Positions 44,227-55,233 of a stretch of DNA of 64,000 bases are shown in pieces. The DNA lies in contig JAGMVK010000001.1 of assembly GCA_020747065.1 (NCBI GenBank), positions 2,046,001 through 2,110,000 of the forward strand, in the 5' to 3' direction. The notes under the pieces were generated by a model, which was given only the letters and a program-made list of their open reading frames with translations, had not been told where the DNA came from and made no database searches. The first letter of the stretch is position 1; the number at the start of each line of letters is the position of its first letter. The stretch is from Cadophora sp. MPI-SDFR-AT-0126. Taxonomy: Eukaryota; Ascomycota; Leotiomycetes; Helotiales; Ploettnerulaceae. The position numbers and the translations under genes were made by a program.

Positions 44227-44544
44227 ATGTCGCCTCACTGGTATAGCTTTGGCCGGGATACTTCAGATTCCTCCGAAAATACTGCGACGATTCCTACGTC
44301 GCCACCTGTTGCAATTGCTACAGCCGGTCCTAGCCAGGACAGAGCCTCGGCGGACGAGGAGGACGAACCACCTCCACCATTGATCAAAGGTCGTACATGG
44401 AGAAAGCAGAAAGGTCAACAACAATTGGTAAAGCAGTTCTACAAGCGATACGAATTGGACTGGTCGAAGCTGCGGACCTGGTTGAAATCGAAGTTTCCTG
44501 ACTTGGAGTTCACGGAGGAGCTGGTTTGTGGATATGTGACCTAG
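44227..44544 (+). CDS. Small orphan protein with a charged aromatic C-terminal motif
   Basis: A single-exon frame of 105 residues starts at MSPHWYSFGRD. The first 50 residues are acidic and Ser/Thr/Pro-rich (low complexity), ending in EEDEPPPPLIKG. The second half, GRTWRKQKGQQQLVKQFYKR and then YELDWSKLRTWLKSKFPDLE, is basic, aromatic and predicted helical, and looks like the conserved part. The frame is open upstream to 44023 and a longer product is possible. I do not recognise a family with known function; a nucleic-acid or protein-binding role is only a guess from charge. Confidence 0.5.
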   Translation: MSPHWYSFGRDTSDSSENTATIPTSPPVAIATAGPSQDRASADEEDEPPPPLIKGRTWRKQKGQQQLVKQFYKRYELDWSKLRTWLKSKFPDLEFTEELVCGYVT

Positions 44545-45313
44545 TCTGCCTCACAGAACGCTGATTGAGATAGGATGCAACGAGAGACTTTTTCGTCTTT
44601 CACACAACGAGAGAATTAACCAAGGTATGATATATTCTGATGTTCTCAAGGGAGATACCTGCTGATCATCGGAATTGAAGGATGAGCGAGAGGCGATTGG
44701 GAGACTTCGAAATGACTACCGGGAGGAATGAAGCCAGCCCGCCCCAAGGCAGGCTCAGGGTGAGGAATTTTTTGGTTACGTGTATGCTAGGATTCTCGAG
44801 ATTAGACATTGGAATGTAGTCTGAACTGCGTGTTATACGTGTTGGCCTTGATTCGTTCACGAATCTCATAATCCCTTCTCTATTCGTGGCTATACATCAG
44901 AGGCGAGATTTCAGTCCCGACCTCCAATTCCACCAAAATGGACTTCGTCGAACTCGACGTGGCAGTGCGTGAAGCAGCCCTGTGTCATGCCCTGGTTTGG
45001 ACGGGCGACAAGGAAAAGTGACGTTCCGCACAAGTCGTCCATATGGTTTGCGGTACAAGGCGCCGCCACCACCAGTGACACCCTTGGATCTCGGTGAGGA
45101 CTGCGCCATGCATGTCACCCGCCCACCATCTTCCGACCCTTGAACTCAAATGAGATCAGGCTCCGTGGCAGGCTTCTGAGACGATCAGCTTGGAACCAAA
45201 AGTGCGATATAATCCTACGATTGAGGAATTCTTGCACTGTAATCCCTCGACAAGTATCATACATCTTATCAGCCAATTGCCATCGCAATATAGCGACTTG
45301 AGAATAGTTGCGG
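44545..45313. other. Intergenic, no gene seen
   Basis: Contains the promoter of the CorA-like gene. Minus-strand frames here (44666-45537) overlap it and have no domain; they are antisense shadows or chance. Confidence 0.4.
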
Positions 45314-47195
45314 ATGGCTGTTGACTCGCTTGCTTTGTTTCGCACATCGTGGACCCGGGCAGACGAATACCCCCTCAACTTGATCAAGCTGGGAGCGAAT
45401 ATCGGTTCACTAAAAGCGCATAAGGACTTGCTCAGTATCAATGCACCGAATCTTTTCCATTCAAGGAGTAAAGTAAACGTCCTGGAGTACAACAAGAATG
45501 GCTTGATCCAAGGGCAAACTCGAGGTATACACATCAAGCCCGATTATTTCTCCCTTGATTCTCCAGGCTAATGTTTTAGAAGTCGTCCCGAGGATAATTG
45601 TCACTGATGCCGAGCTTCTGAATTGGCTCGGTGTTCCTTCGCCAACTCCGCCAACATGGCCCACGACCGCAACAATATCAAATGTCCGGTGTAGATTCGT
45701 GTCAGTACATCTCATTGGTAGATTTGAAATTCGGCTCTGATGATCATTAGATTCTTTCAAGCCCCAACAAGCGAGGCGAAACTCAGCGTGACCCGAGATG
45801 TGGCATCCCGTATTCTGACTTACTTTCAAGTCATGCCGAGCTATATTGACTTTCTCTCGGTATTTGCAGTCCATTTTGGCCAACAGGTCGAAGCCGTAGA
45901 GTTGCGTTTCAGCGGGTTCAGGGAACGTGTCCTCCTGTCGACTGAAGCAAGAGGATTGCAGCTACCCAGCGCGGCTCTGACTGGGCAAAATTTCCAGCTC
46001 TGTTATAATTTGAAATGCGTAGCTCTCAAGTATGGTACTGGTAAAAGGGAAGATTGGTTGTGGTCTCCCCGCCAGGCAGCTTTTCACCATCAGTTCGATG
46101 CTGGAGAGGGAACCACATTATGGATCATAGCATCTGCGCGAGACGAGTTACAGAATCGTGTCGCAGATCTGACGGGATCAGAGGGGAGAGCCGAAGACAG
46201 AGCATTCAGAACTCCTGCTGAGAGTTTCATTTCAAGTCTTTCGGTGCACTTGATGCTAGCTCAGTGGGCCACTGAAGACTGGAGAGGCTATATTAGATGG
46301 CTGGAGCAAGTATTGGAGGAGAAGGTAAGATTTTGAAAGGTCACCTCTCAATTGTGAGACGACTGACTTCACTAGACAATTTACGCACTTCGCTCCAGCG
46401 ACTTTGTGCCTAGCCCCGATGATATATCATTCATTCAGAAGAAAGAGGATGAGACAAATAAAGCGATAATGATGCTCAACGCCAATGCAGACATTCTGGA
46501 ATCGCTTGAGAAATTCTACTCTCGGTTAATGAAAAACGCACATTTTCCTCTCCGAGGTGATGAAGATTGCAAAGTTGCCATCGAGGACTTCTCGATGCAA
46601 TTGCAAGACTTCCGCCAGGAATTCACAATGCATGCTTCGCGAGCAAAGACACTGGGTCAAATTACGGCTGATAGGAAGAACCTGGTAAGACCATGAAAGA
46701 AGCATAAGTGTCTCAAGACTAATTGCCTGGGACAGGTCCAGCAACATCTACAGGCGCACACTACCAAACAGATGAAGACTCTGACGGAACAGGCACAGAG
46801 AGAAACAATCAACATGCGAGTTATTGCAATCGTTACCTTCCTGCTTCTCCCCGCAACATTCGTATCCGTAAGTTAGATTCACCACCTCCCAAGCGGATGT
46901 GAGAGCTGATGCAAAGCAGACTTTCTTCAGTACCGATGTGGTGAAGTATCAAGGGGGAGATAGCAGCAACATATCTAACGCTACGGCATCGCAGGAGTCC
47001 TTTTCCCCCCTCGCGTTGCAAAGATGGTTCGAGGTGACTGCACCACTTACATTGATCACTTTTGCTTTTGCGGGCTGTCTACTGTTCTGGTCTAGGGTAA
47101 AAAGGACGTGGTTTTGGCTCCTGAGATTGTGTAGAACTTGTCTGTGTCTTTGTAGAGGACATGACGGCCAGCGGGAGAAACATGAAGGTGATTGA
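45314..47195 (+). CDS. CorA-like two-TM protein (fungal-specific branch)
   Basis: Six exons, 45314-45524, 45580-45700, 45751-46324, 46376-46684, 46736-46867 and 46920-47195, encode 540 residues. The N-terminal domain has FRTSWTRADEYPLNLIKL, then a mixed region with CRFVFFQAPTSEAKLSVTRD and ILTYFQVMPSYIDFLSVF. A long helical part (EKFYSRLMKN, DFRQEFTMHASRAK, TLTEQAQRETINMRVIAIV) leads into TM1 (VIAIVTFLLLPATFVSTFF) and TM2 (LTLITFAFAGCLLFW) with a basic, Cys-rich tail. The long helix plus two C-terminal TM segments is the CorA magnesium-channel architecture, but the GMN signature after TM1 is missing, as in many fungal paralogues, so magnesium transport should not be assumed. The five introns all preserve frame. 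Confidence 0.85.
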
Positions 47196-48307
47196 AGTGG
47201 TCGGCATGTGTTCCGGCCTAGATTGAGTTTGTGTGCCAATGGGTGTGTGGATCTGGAACGGAGAATTCCATCGGATTGCTGTGTTGACACAGACGGGGTG
47301 CTTAGCTCCAAGAGCTTGTGCTTTTCGATTCGAACTAATTACTTAATTCTCTTTTGAAGATAGCATTGCCAAGGCTCCAATACCAACACCAACCCCGGAG
47401 ACCAGGTGAGTGACCATATTCGGCTAAAAATAAGAGATAAAATCGAACAAAATTGATTTAATCCGAATTGAAATGAAGCAAGCGAAATTCATGATATTAT
47501 GTCTGATACCTCCGTCGAACGGAGATCCACTACTTTAGTTCTCGGCCCGCTCCGTTGTGCGGCGGGGTTGGGTTGAACCGAGTTGGTATTCTAAGTTTTT
47601 AACTCAACTTCCTACCTGCATACATTGATCATATTGGAATGATGTCCCTGCAGATTTACGAATGGGCAGAAGTTTGGAGTCAAGCTTCAAGCTTGACATT
47701 TGGAGAGCAAATGTATGAATTCAAGGTAGCAACACAAGTGACAACAAGTGGGGAACACATCTTTAGAGTGCCATCCCTGCCCCTCCCTACCCCTCACTGG
47801 GGCTCAGGATGCTTTCGAAGGCACAGCCATATGATGCTGTTCTTTTCATTGTCCGAAAGCTTATCTCCAGTTCGGTCCCTGGAAAGACACAGCTCATCAT
47901 TTAGGTCTTGTGCAAATTTTATTGCAGCTGCCAGCAGTCGGTTGAAAGCTCATGATATTGATTCCAGATACCGAAGATGGATGGTTGGATGGTTGGATGG
48001 TGGATGCAGCAGCCAGCCTTGCCTGCGGCTGAAGATCCCTCTCCGTCTTCGATAGCATCCGCAACAAACGTCCGCCATCAATGCATCTACCCTCCCGCTG
48101 CCACGCCTTTTCAGAGTCCCAGACGTTGCGAATCCGACTTTCAGGTGCGGCTTGTGGCTCCACGGGAGCTGTAGATGTTCGTCTCATCTCACTCGAACAA
48201 ATCCTGGCAGAAACGACGATCCTCCTGATAACCTCACGAAAGTAGCCACGAGCCACGGCTTCCTGTAATAAACACCAAACAGGACATATTTGTTTACATC
48301 AGAAGAC
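47196..48307. other. Intergenic, no gene seen
   Basis: Short frames on both strands (47639-48055 plus, 47897-48256 minus) carry no domain. A local ATGGTTGG/ATGGATGG repetition lies near 47980-48005. The right edge holds the promoter of the kinase-vWA gene. Confidence 0.4.
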
Positions 48308-51300
48308 ATGGCAAGCCTACACCCCATGGCTCTGCCAGCACGGTCCCGGCTGCACGATCCATTAGAGGAATTTGAGGATGTGCTGGAAGCTTGCAGGCGC
48401 GAATCGGTCATCCACGATCCCCCTCGCAAATTCATAATAGCGATTCGGCTACTTGAATGGTTTCGGAGCGAATGCGAACCAAATAGAACAAATGCTGGAC
48501 GTATTTTGATGGCTATACACCACTCGTACCCTCCCAACTTTATCAAGAACTTACTCAACACGATGGGGCCAGGCGAAGAGTGCTGGTTGAAGGTCTTCAC
48601 AATATTGCTGATGTTGAAAAGGGGAAAAGATATTGGCACGTTTTTGAAGATGGGAATTCTAGACAAAAGACTTCCAATCACCGAAGACCATCTGCTTGAA
48701 AAGCTGCAAAATATCCTCGGTCGGCCACTGAATGAAGGGAACAGACAATTCGCTACAGATTTTACCTCTCTCCAGTACCAGCTTCTGACGACTGACTCCT
48801 TAGACTCCGAGAATGGGCGTGTCCTGGATTCGAGAATAATTCTTCCCGTCTGTAGGTACGAGCCAATCAAGCCAGATGGCTCAGAGAAGATCTTCCAAAT
48901 CGAGATTCCATGCCGATCCATACCATCGAAAATCCTGAAGAACGTCAAAGCCAAGCCGAAAAGAACGGCAGAAGATGATGACGAGGTATGTATAGTTATT
49001 CTCGCTATTGGATTTTTTCTCTCCAAAACTTGAAAGTGTGCTGAGCCAACAATATTCTAGAAATACCACAAATTTGCAATCAAGACACTAAGGAATCCAG
49101 AGGAGTACCACCAAGAGACATTTGCCTATTCAGCTTTGAAGGGAAGAGAAGGTGTTGTCCAGTGTCTCGGCTTCTGGGAGATCAAAAGCCCATCCGGGGA
49201 GTCAGATTTCCACCTGCTGCTGGAGTACGGAGAATATGACCTCCATGAATATTTCGAGAACTTCCCGCCTCCTTCACTTCCTGGAGACATCATTCAGTTC
49301 TGGAAGGGCCTTTCGCATGTGGCAATTGCCCTCGACAAGATCCATAATATGGAAATTAAGTATGAGCAACGCACGGATTCTTGGTTTGGGTATATGTCCC
49401 TCCCCTCCTTCAAATTATACTACACTCACGTAACACTAGGTGGCACCTCGACATCAAACCTGAGAATATTCTATTTTGTAAAGGCGGCTGGAAAATTGCA
49501 GACCCTGGATTTGCTATATTTGTTCAACACTCGGATGCTCGGAGGGATGAGAATGGCTTGCCGGTGATCTCATTGAGAGGTGGTACCACAACGTACGGTA
49601 AGAATCCATAGCAGCGGATTTCTTCCTATAACCTGACATCTCCTAGGACCTCCAGAACAGTTCATAGACCGTGGAAAGCCTGTGACTCAACGATTCGATG
49701 TCTGGTCCTTAGGTTGTGTGTTCTCTGAAGCAGCAACTTGGCTTCTCCTGGGAAACAGAGGGGTCGAACAATTCAGACTTGTTCGCAAAAGTGTTGAAAA
49801 CGGTAACAGCAAGAGCATATCTTTCAACGAGCCTCGAGGCGATGACTGTTTTCACAACAAGGAGGGAGATGTCTCTACCGCAGTCATTGCTTGGCACAAC
49901 TATCTCAGGAACAGTTTGCGTAATGGCGACTGCATCACAGGCCGGGTACTGGATGTCGTTGAGAAGAAAATGCTTCTCAGCTCAGTCAAGAATCGAGCGT
50001 CATCCCGAGATTTGGTCAAACGCTTGAAAGACATCATCGACATAGCCGAGAAGGATGAAAACCTAAGTAAATATCAGCCACCCAAGTTCTTCCTCGAAGC
50101 TTTTCAAGCGGAACAGAGAAAAATCGGCGAGGAATGGGCAAATCCCCCACAGCTAGCAGTACGTAGGAGCAATCGCTACAAGTCGATGAGATTCGAGGAC
50201 GTACCTACGAATGATCTTGCAGGTCAAGGAAACTCGGCTTATGATCAAGCCAACATACACACTCCATTACTCACGGCTCCTTTGCATGGTTCAGACCGCT
50301 TCAGAGATCATGGCCCCCATCGCGGATATACCACGTCATCGCAAATGACTCGAGATTCATTGACAGTTACAACTCATGGTATCAATCCATTTGATGTCCA
50401 AAGTCAAGAACGAACAGCACTTAGGGTAAAAGACGAAAAAGAGCGTTTCAACTATTGGGATGCTCTGTCTCTTTTGGAAAGTAGAGGATGGGTGCAGAAA
50501 GGGACACTTGAGCGACCACGTGAACCGGGTGAATCCGAACGTCAAACCCTACCATCACCACCTATCAGCAAATCGATGTCAAGTAGCGCGCCTCGATCAT
50601 CTCAGGTCAATTCTTCGAAGAGCAAGTCTATCCTGGCGAGTCTACTTCCTAGACGAGGTCACAAACGCCCAAAGAATCTCATCAGCCCGCCAAATCAGGA
50701 CGAAAGTCCCACAAACCCCCGAAGCCCACGGGCCTCTTTTACTTCTCCTTCCCACCAAAGGGCTTCCAGCGATTCTACATCAAACCTTGAGGCGAATGCA
50801 AAGTATAAGACCACCGACTTCGACCTCTATTTTAACAAGCGAGATATCGTAAGGCCAAAACAAGTGATGATCAAAACAACAGTGGACTAAATTTTACCTA
50901 GGTCTTTCTACTCGACAATGGTTCTACGATGGCAGAACACTGGCCCCGAGCCCGAGAGCTTGTTGCAGTTCTCGTTGCCCTCCTCCACGGTCAGGACGAT
51001 AACGGCATGGAGATGTATTTCACCTCCTCAACTGAGAAATTCGGCCCGTTTGTCGAGCCTAAGCAGTTTGTCGATATCATCAATCTCCCCGACGTAAAAC
51101 CGAAACAAATTCTAGCAACGGCAGAGCACGACAAGCAAGATTCAACATCTATTAGCAATGATCCTGCGAACGACATCAGAAAAGTCTTGGATTATATCCT
51201 GACTATGGTGGGGAAGGAGACGTATGATCGAAAACTCCTTCTGATCATCCTTACGGATGGAATATGGAAAGATATCAGTGACAAAAAGACTGTTGCCAAT

Positions 51301-52007
51301 ACGATCGTGAATAAATTGGCAATGTGGCGCGATTACAAATTTCTCAACCAGATGATGGCTGATCGAGGCTTGAGCTTGCAGTTCGTTCAGTTTGGGAATG
51401 ACCCAGATGCCACGGAAGTGTTTGAGTATATGGATAACGACCTAAGGAACTCGAGCGGGGCTAAGCAGCCGTAAGCATGCAGTCTCTTTCATACTCCAGG
51501 CCAAAAATGCTGACCAGAAGCAGAGATATCATCGATGTGGAGCCTGCTACTGGAAACATCAAGAAAATGATTCTTGGTAGCCTGTCTGATGAATGGGACG
51601 AGGGTGGTCATACAACTGTGGCTTCCGACGACTCCCAATCGGTTATTAGCCCCCCTGAATACCGCACCGGTATGAGTCCCATAAAAGGTACCATAATGAG
51701 TCCGACAGCGTATCCAGATTCGCGATATTCAACGATGTACGAGGATCCTGCTGAGTATGCCTCTCCTGGTGGTCAGAAGTTCAACTTCAACTCGGACGGA
51801 GATCCTTATTTCGGTACAGGCTCGCAGTTCGGCATATCGTCTAACCCGATGCCAAGAGGTCGTGTGACGACACCACCATCTACATCGGTGTCCAGGAATA
51901 TGATAGGAACAGAAACACCGTCGGGGTCTGGTACAAGGAAGAGGCAGGGGACCAAGGATTCTTCGAGTACCGTAATGGGCGGGATCCTGGGTGAAGATCG
52001 ACGATGA
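48308..52007 (+). CDS. Protein kinase fused to a von Willebrand A-like domain
   Basis: Six exons, 48308-48985, 49061-49359, 49440-49597, 49647-50848, 50902-51470 and 51524-52007, give about 1129 residues. Residues 1-225 are a helical domain (RKFIIAIRLLEWFRSECEPN). The kinase (about 227-560) keeps the beta-3 lysine (FAIKTL, no clear glycine loop), the catalytic loop HLDIKPENILF (near 328), DPG in place of DFG, TTYGPPEQF at the activation segment, and DVWSLGCVFSEAATW. A disordered Ser/Pro linker with SRGWVQKG follows to about 770. A vWA-like domain (about 780-968) opens VFLLDNGSTMAEHW, a variant of the DxSxS metal site, and has RKLLLIILTDGIW and a FVQFGNDPDA strand. The tail is disordered. The last acceptor (51523) is the one that keeps frame. 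Likely a signalling protein; substrate unknown. Confidence 0.82.
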
Positions 52008-53449
52008 TCAAAGACAGAAAACTTCAAGAGAACAATTTATTGGCATCGCACCGCTAGGGCACACTTTGTATCTGAAGCTCTTGCCACAAAAGACAATTGC
52101 CGTACTACAAGTCGATCGAATGACAACATACGGATGATAGTGACCGGCACGACTGGTACGTAGGCTCCAAATCGGTATTCGGAAGGCGGGCGGCGAAATG
52201 AGGTGGACGGTGGATGTGAAGGGCAATTCTGATCAAGCCCCACGAAGTATTAGACTTCTCTCATCATAACGATATGGCCTCTGAATTGCGGACCTAATAG
52301 AATATCTGCTGGGCGGGACCTCCTTCCAGCCTTTACTTTCATTGGCTGGGAACTGCACTGGGGAGTGTTGTTGCTTGAGGGTTGAAGTTGCTGAATTGTG
52401 CAAAATGTAGATACCAAAATACTACCTTACGAAGAGCCATGTATCATATAACAAAGCGTACTTGTCTCGACCTGTGGAGCTAGAAGCTGACACTGTGCTG
52501 ATGGTAGCAAGATCGCGAGTGACAGCAATCATCAATGACGAAAGAAACGATAGTGAAACATGCTCCAATGTATCCATGAACTCTCCACCGTCATCAACTT
52601 CGGAATTAAACATATGTGGGTGATGGCCCCGCCGAGCGAAGAAAACGGTCATCTTGCACAAACGTCAATGCTCAGCTCCAGTGCCAACGTACAAACGTGT
52701 TCGTTGGCTGCTAATCTGTCACTTAATTCCATTTATCAGAAGTGAAAGGGCCTCCATTATATAGCCCTTGGAGTGAAAATTGGTGTGTTCTGCATGTATT
52801 AGGCTATTTTGTAGGTGAATTGGGTGACCGACTATCCGGGAGTTGTAGATTGACTTTCGCTGTCCTCCTGGATCATAATCTAGGTACCAGGTTGAGAACT
52901 CTGGCGCAAGGAGGGTCATAGCCCCGGCTCATTCAGCTTCCCTGAAAGAAGCTGAGGATTCTGAGCGTCTCATAAGAGCACCTCTGAGCAGCTCAACTGA
53001 ACAGCTAACATTATCCTTCACAAGATTTCCCACATTTCAGCATCGAGGCAATAATTCAATTAGAAGTTTCCAAGAACGCATGGGAGAACTGCATTCACTG
53101 TTTGTTGTTCCTTTGGACTGTCTAAGATGCTCAAGTGCTAGTCACATCTGTGGTTAAAGGGAAGTCGAAGTAAACCATACGCTTCCTACTCGTTCACCAT
53201 CACCCGAGCATGACAGAAGTCACTGATAGCAGTTGCGGTAAATTTGATCCAGTCACCTGCAATGATATTTTACACCAAATAACAATAAACGTACACCACT
53301 CCACTTCACTTCACTTCACTTCACTTCACTTCTCGTTCGATACATAGAACCTCACAGCCCAGTAACGTTCACCCATCATAGCACAGTCGCACGAAGATCC
53401 CTCTATTGTCCTTCAGTATTTGGAAACTGGTGACGGAAGGCTAGCCTTC
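52008..53449. other. Intergenic between convergent genes
   Basis: No gene is supported; several short frames lack domains. A six-unit CACTT microsatellite lies at 53302-53331, about 120 bases past the Clr5 gene's stop. Confidence 0.4.
53302..53331. repeat. CACTT microsatellite, six perfect units
   Basis: Six tandem copies of CACTT (30 bases) in the 3' flank of the Clr5-domain gene. A short, probably length-variable tandem repeat with no assigned function. Confidence 0.9.
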
Positions 53450-55233
53450 TCACATGTCCACATTTTCCATATAGATAGCTGAGCGCGCCGCACCAATGCT
53501 GAATCCTGCATTCATGGAAGGATTGTGCAGATGGAGCTTTCTCACAAGTCTACCGGCAAGTTTCAAAATGGCCAAGTCCTTTCTCCGAATTGTTACGTTC
53601 GAGAAAAAGATTGTCGAGTACAATGTTGAGGATTGTTCGACGTCTGTTTCAGGTATGATCTCATGTTCCAGACAAAAGGTACCGGCTGGAATCTCGACGT
53701 CCGCAATCCGATCATGTTCACTTATTAATGAGAGCACCCCGTTGAACCTTTCTCCATACATAATCAAATCTGAGGCGATAATGTATAGGTTATCATGCTC
53801 GGAACAGTAATAGGTCGGAGCTAAGATTGCAAGTCTTCCGAACTCGGGTCCAAACGCCAGGCGGAGTTGTTCCACTGCCTCCTCATACTGGCTCAACTCT
53901 GAATGGCAGAGTGCCACGTTGACTCGGTATTGCGCAAGATCGTTGTGAGAGATGTAGATTTCGACCATTTTCAACCCTTCAATTAAGAGAGGCAATGCCT
54001 TTCCGTTCCTTCCTAGGTGACTAAGAGCAGTGCCCACTAAAAACGATGCTTCTACAAAATGGCGATAATCCACCTCCGTCCACTCACTCAATTTCTGGAT
54101 CGCCGCACCAACAAATCTCTCAAATTTCTTTGGGTCTTCAACACCTCCAGAAACATATTTGAGAGCCAATGATGCAAGAATATTGTAGACCCTGCACCCT
54201 ACGCCTCCAAATTCTTTTCTCGCGGAGATCACGAGAGCAATAAAGAAACGTGCATCTTCATAATTGTCGATCTTCTGGCTGAGAGGGGCAAGTAATCGGA
54301 CCAAAGGATTCGACGAAGGGCATCTCAGGATAGCAGGGGACTGGGGGATGCTGAAATCGGCAAAATCCCACCACCAGTCGAATGGCTGCAGAGGAGGAGA
54401 CCGAGGTGGAGATGCAGGAACAAGCTGCATTGACTGTTGTGAATATTCTGCTGAATTCTGTGGGAACGAGGCGCTGTACCGCACGGATGGCAATCTGTGA
54501 AATGGGAGAGTGAGAGACTCTCGACCTAGTGATCCACTGCCATGATGTTGAAACTGTATAGTGCTACTTGAGTTTGGCCTCGGATGTCCGACACCATCTG
54601 GTGACGAAGGAACAGCTTCTTCGAACTTTGGAGTCCAAACTTGAAGATCCGGTGGGGTTGCTACACCAGAATTGCATCATCAGCACATGTCAGGAATACA
54701 GTTCATATCAGCTCAAGCTTACCGACTTGTGAAAATGTATCTTCCTCGGTAATTCGACCATCTTTCAGAGCATCGGCAACGTAGCGGGTAATTTTAGCAG
54801 AAGGGACGACTTTGCCACGGAGACCGAATTCGCTAGCTCTGTCAGGCTGTTCCTCTTCACGGCGTCGCTTCAATTTCAATATGGCTCTGTATTCGTCCCT
54901 TTCCGTTCTTTTTTTGAATCCCCATTTCTTAAGCTGGGACTTCCATTGTTTCTTGCTAAAAGACTATTAGTACGAGGATGAATGCTAGAAAAGTACGGAT
55001 TAGGATGAGGGATAGTGCAAATAAACGAGCATATGGAAGCGCAGCCAGAAGTTCACTCACGTTGCGCGGAAAGCATGACGCTCTTGCATGCTGTGCATAA
55101 TATGCTCCAGGGTATTGTGACGATACAAGTCTTCGATCTCAGATTTGTGTATCTCCCAGTCTTGAGGGCCCGTTGGATAGCGAGGCTGCACGGATGGAAT
55201 CATGATCATGGCAGAATTTGGTAGTTGCTCCAT
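53450..55233 (-). CDS. Clr5-domain protein with helical-repeat-like C-terminus
   Basis: Three exons, 55233-55061, 54955-54723 and 54660-53450, give 538 residues. The Clr5 domain (about 22-72) is split by intron 1: QDWEIHKSEIEDLYRHNTLE, HIMHSMQERHAFRAT, then KKQWKSQLKKWGFKK. This matches the fungal Clr5 pattern (W..HK..I..LY...l..vm..M....f.at...y...l..Wg..K), a putative DNA-binding helix domain named for a fission-yeast silencing factor. The middle is basic (KLKRRREEEQ) then Ser/Pro-rich. The C-terminal 300 residues are alpha-helical and repeat-like, with ALSHLGRNGKALPLLIEGLK and LCHSELSQYEEAVEQLRLAF resembling tetratricopeptide repeats. A start at 55233 is the first ATG in frame. Function likely transcriptional or silencing-related, but not established for this architecture. 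Confidence 0.8.

Noticed and set aside
45115..45883. Minus-strand frames opposite the CorA-like gene
   Set aside because: They are antisense to exons 1-3, whose splicing and family motifs are convincing on the plus strand.
48184..49026. 280-codon minus-strand frame opposite the kinase-vWA gene
   Set aside because: Antisense shadow of exon 1; plus-strand exon continues in frame into a recognisable kinase domain.
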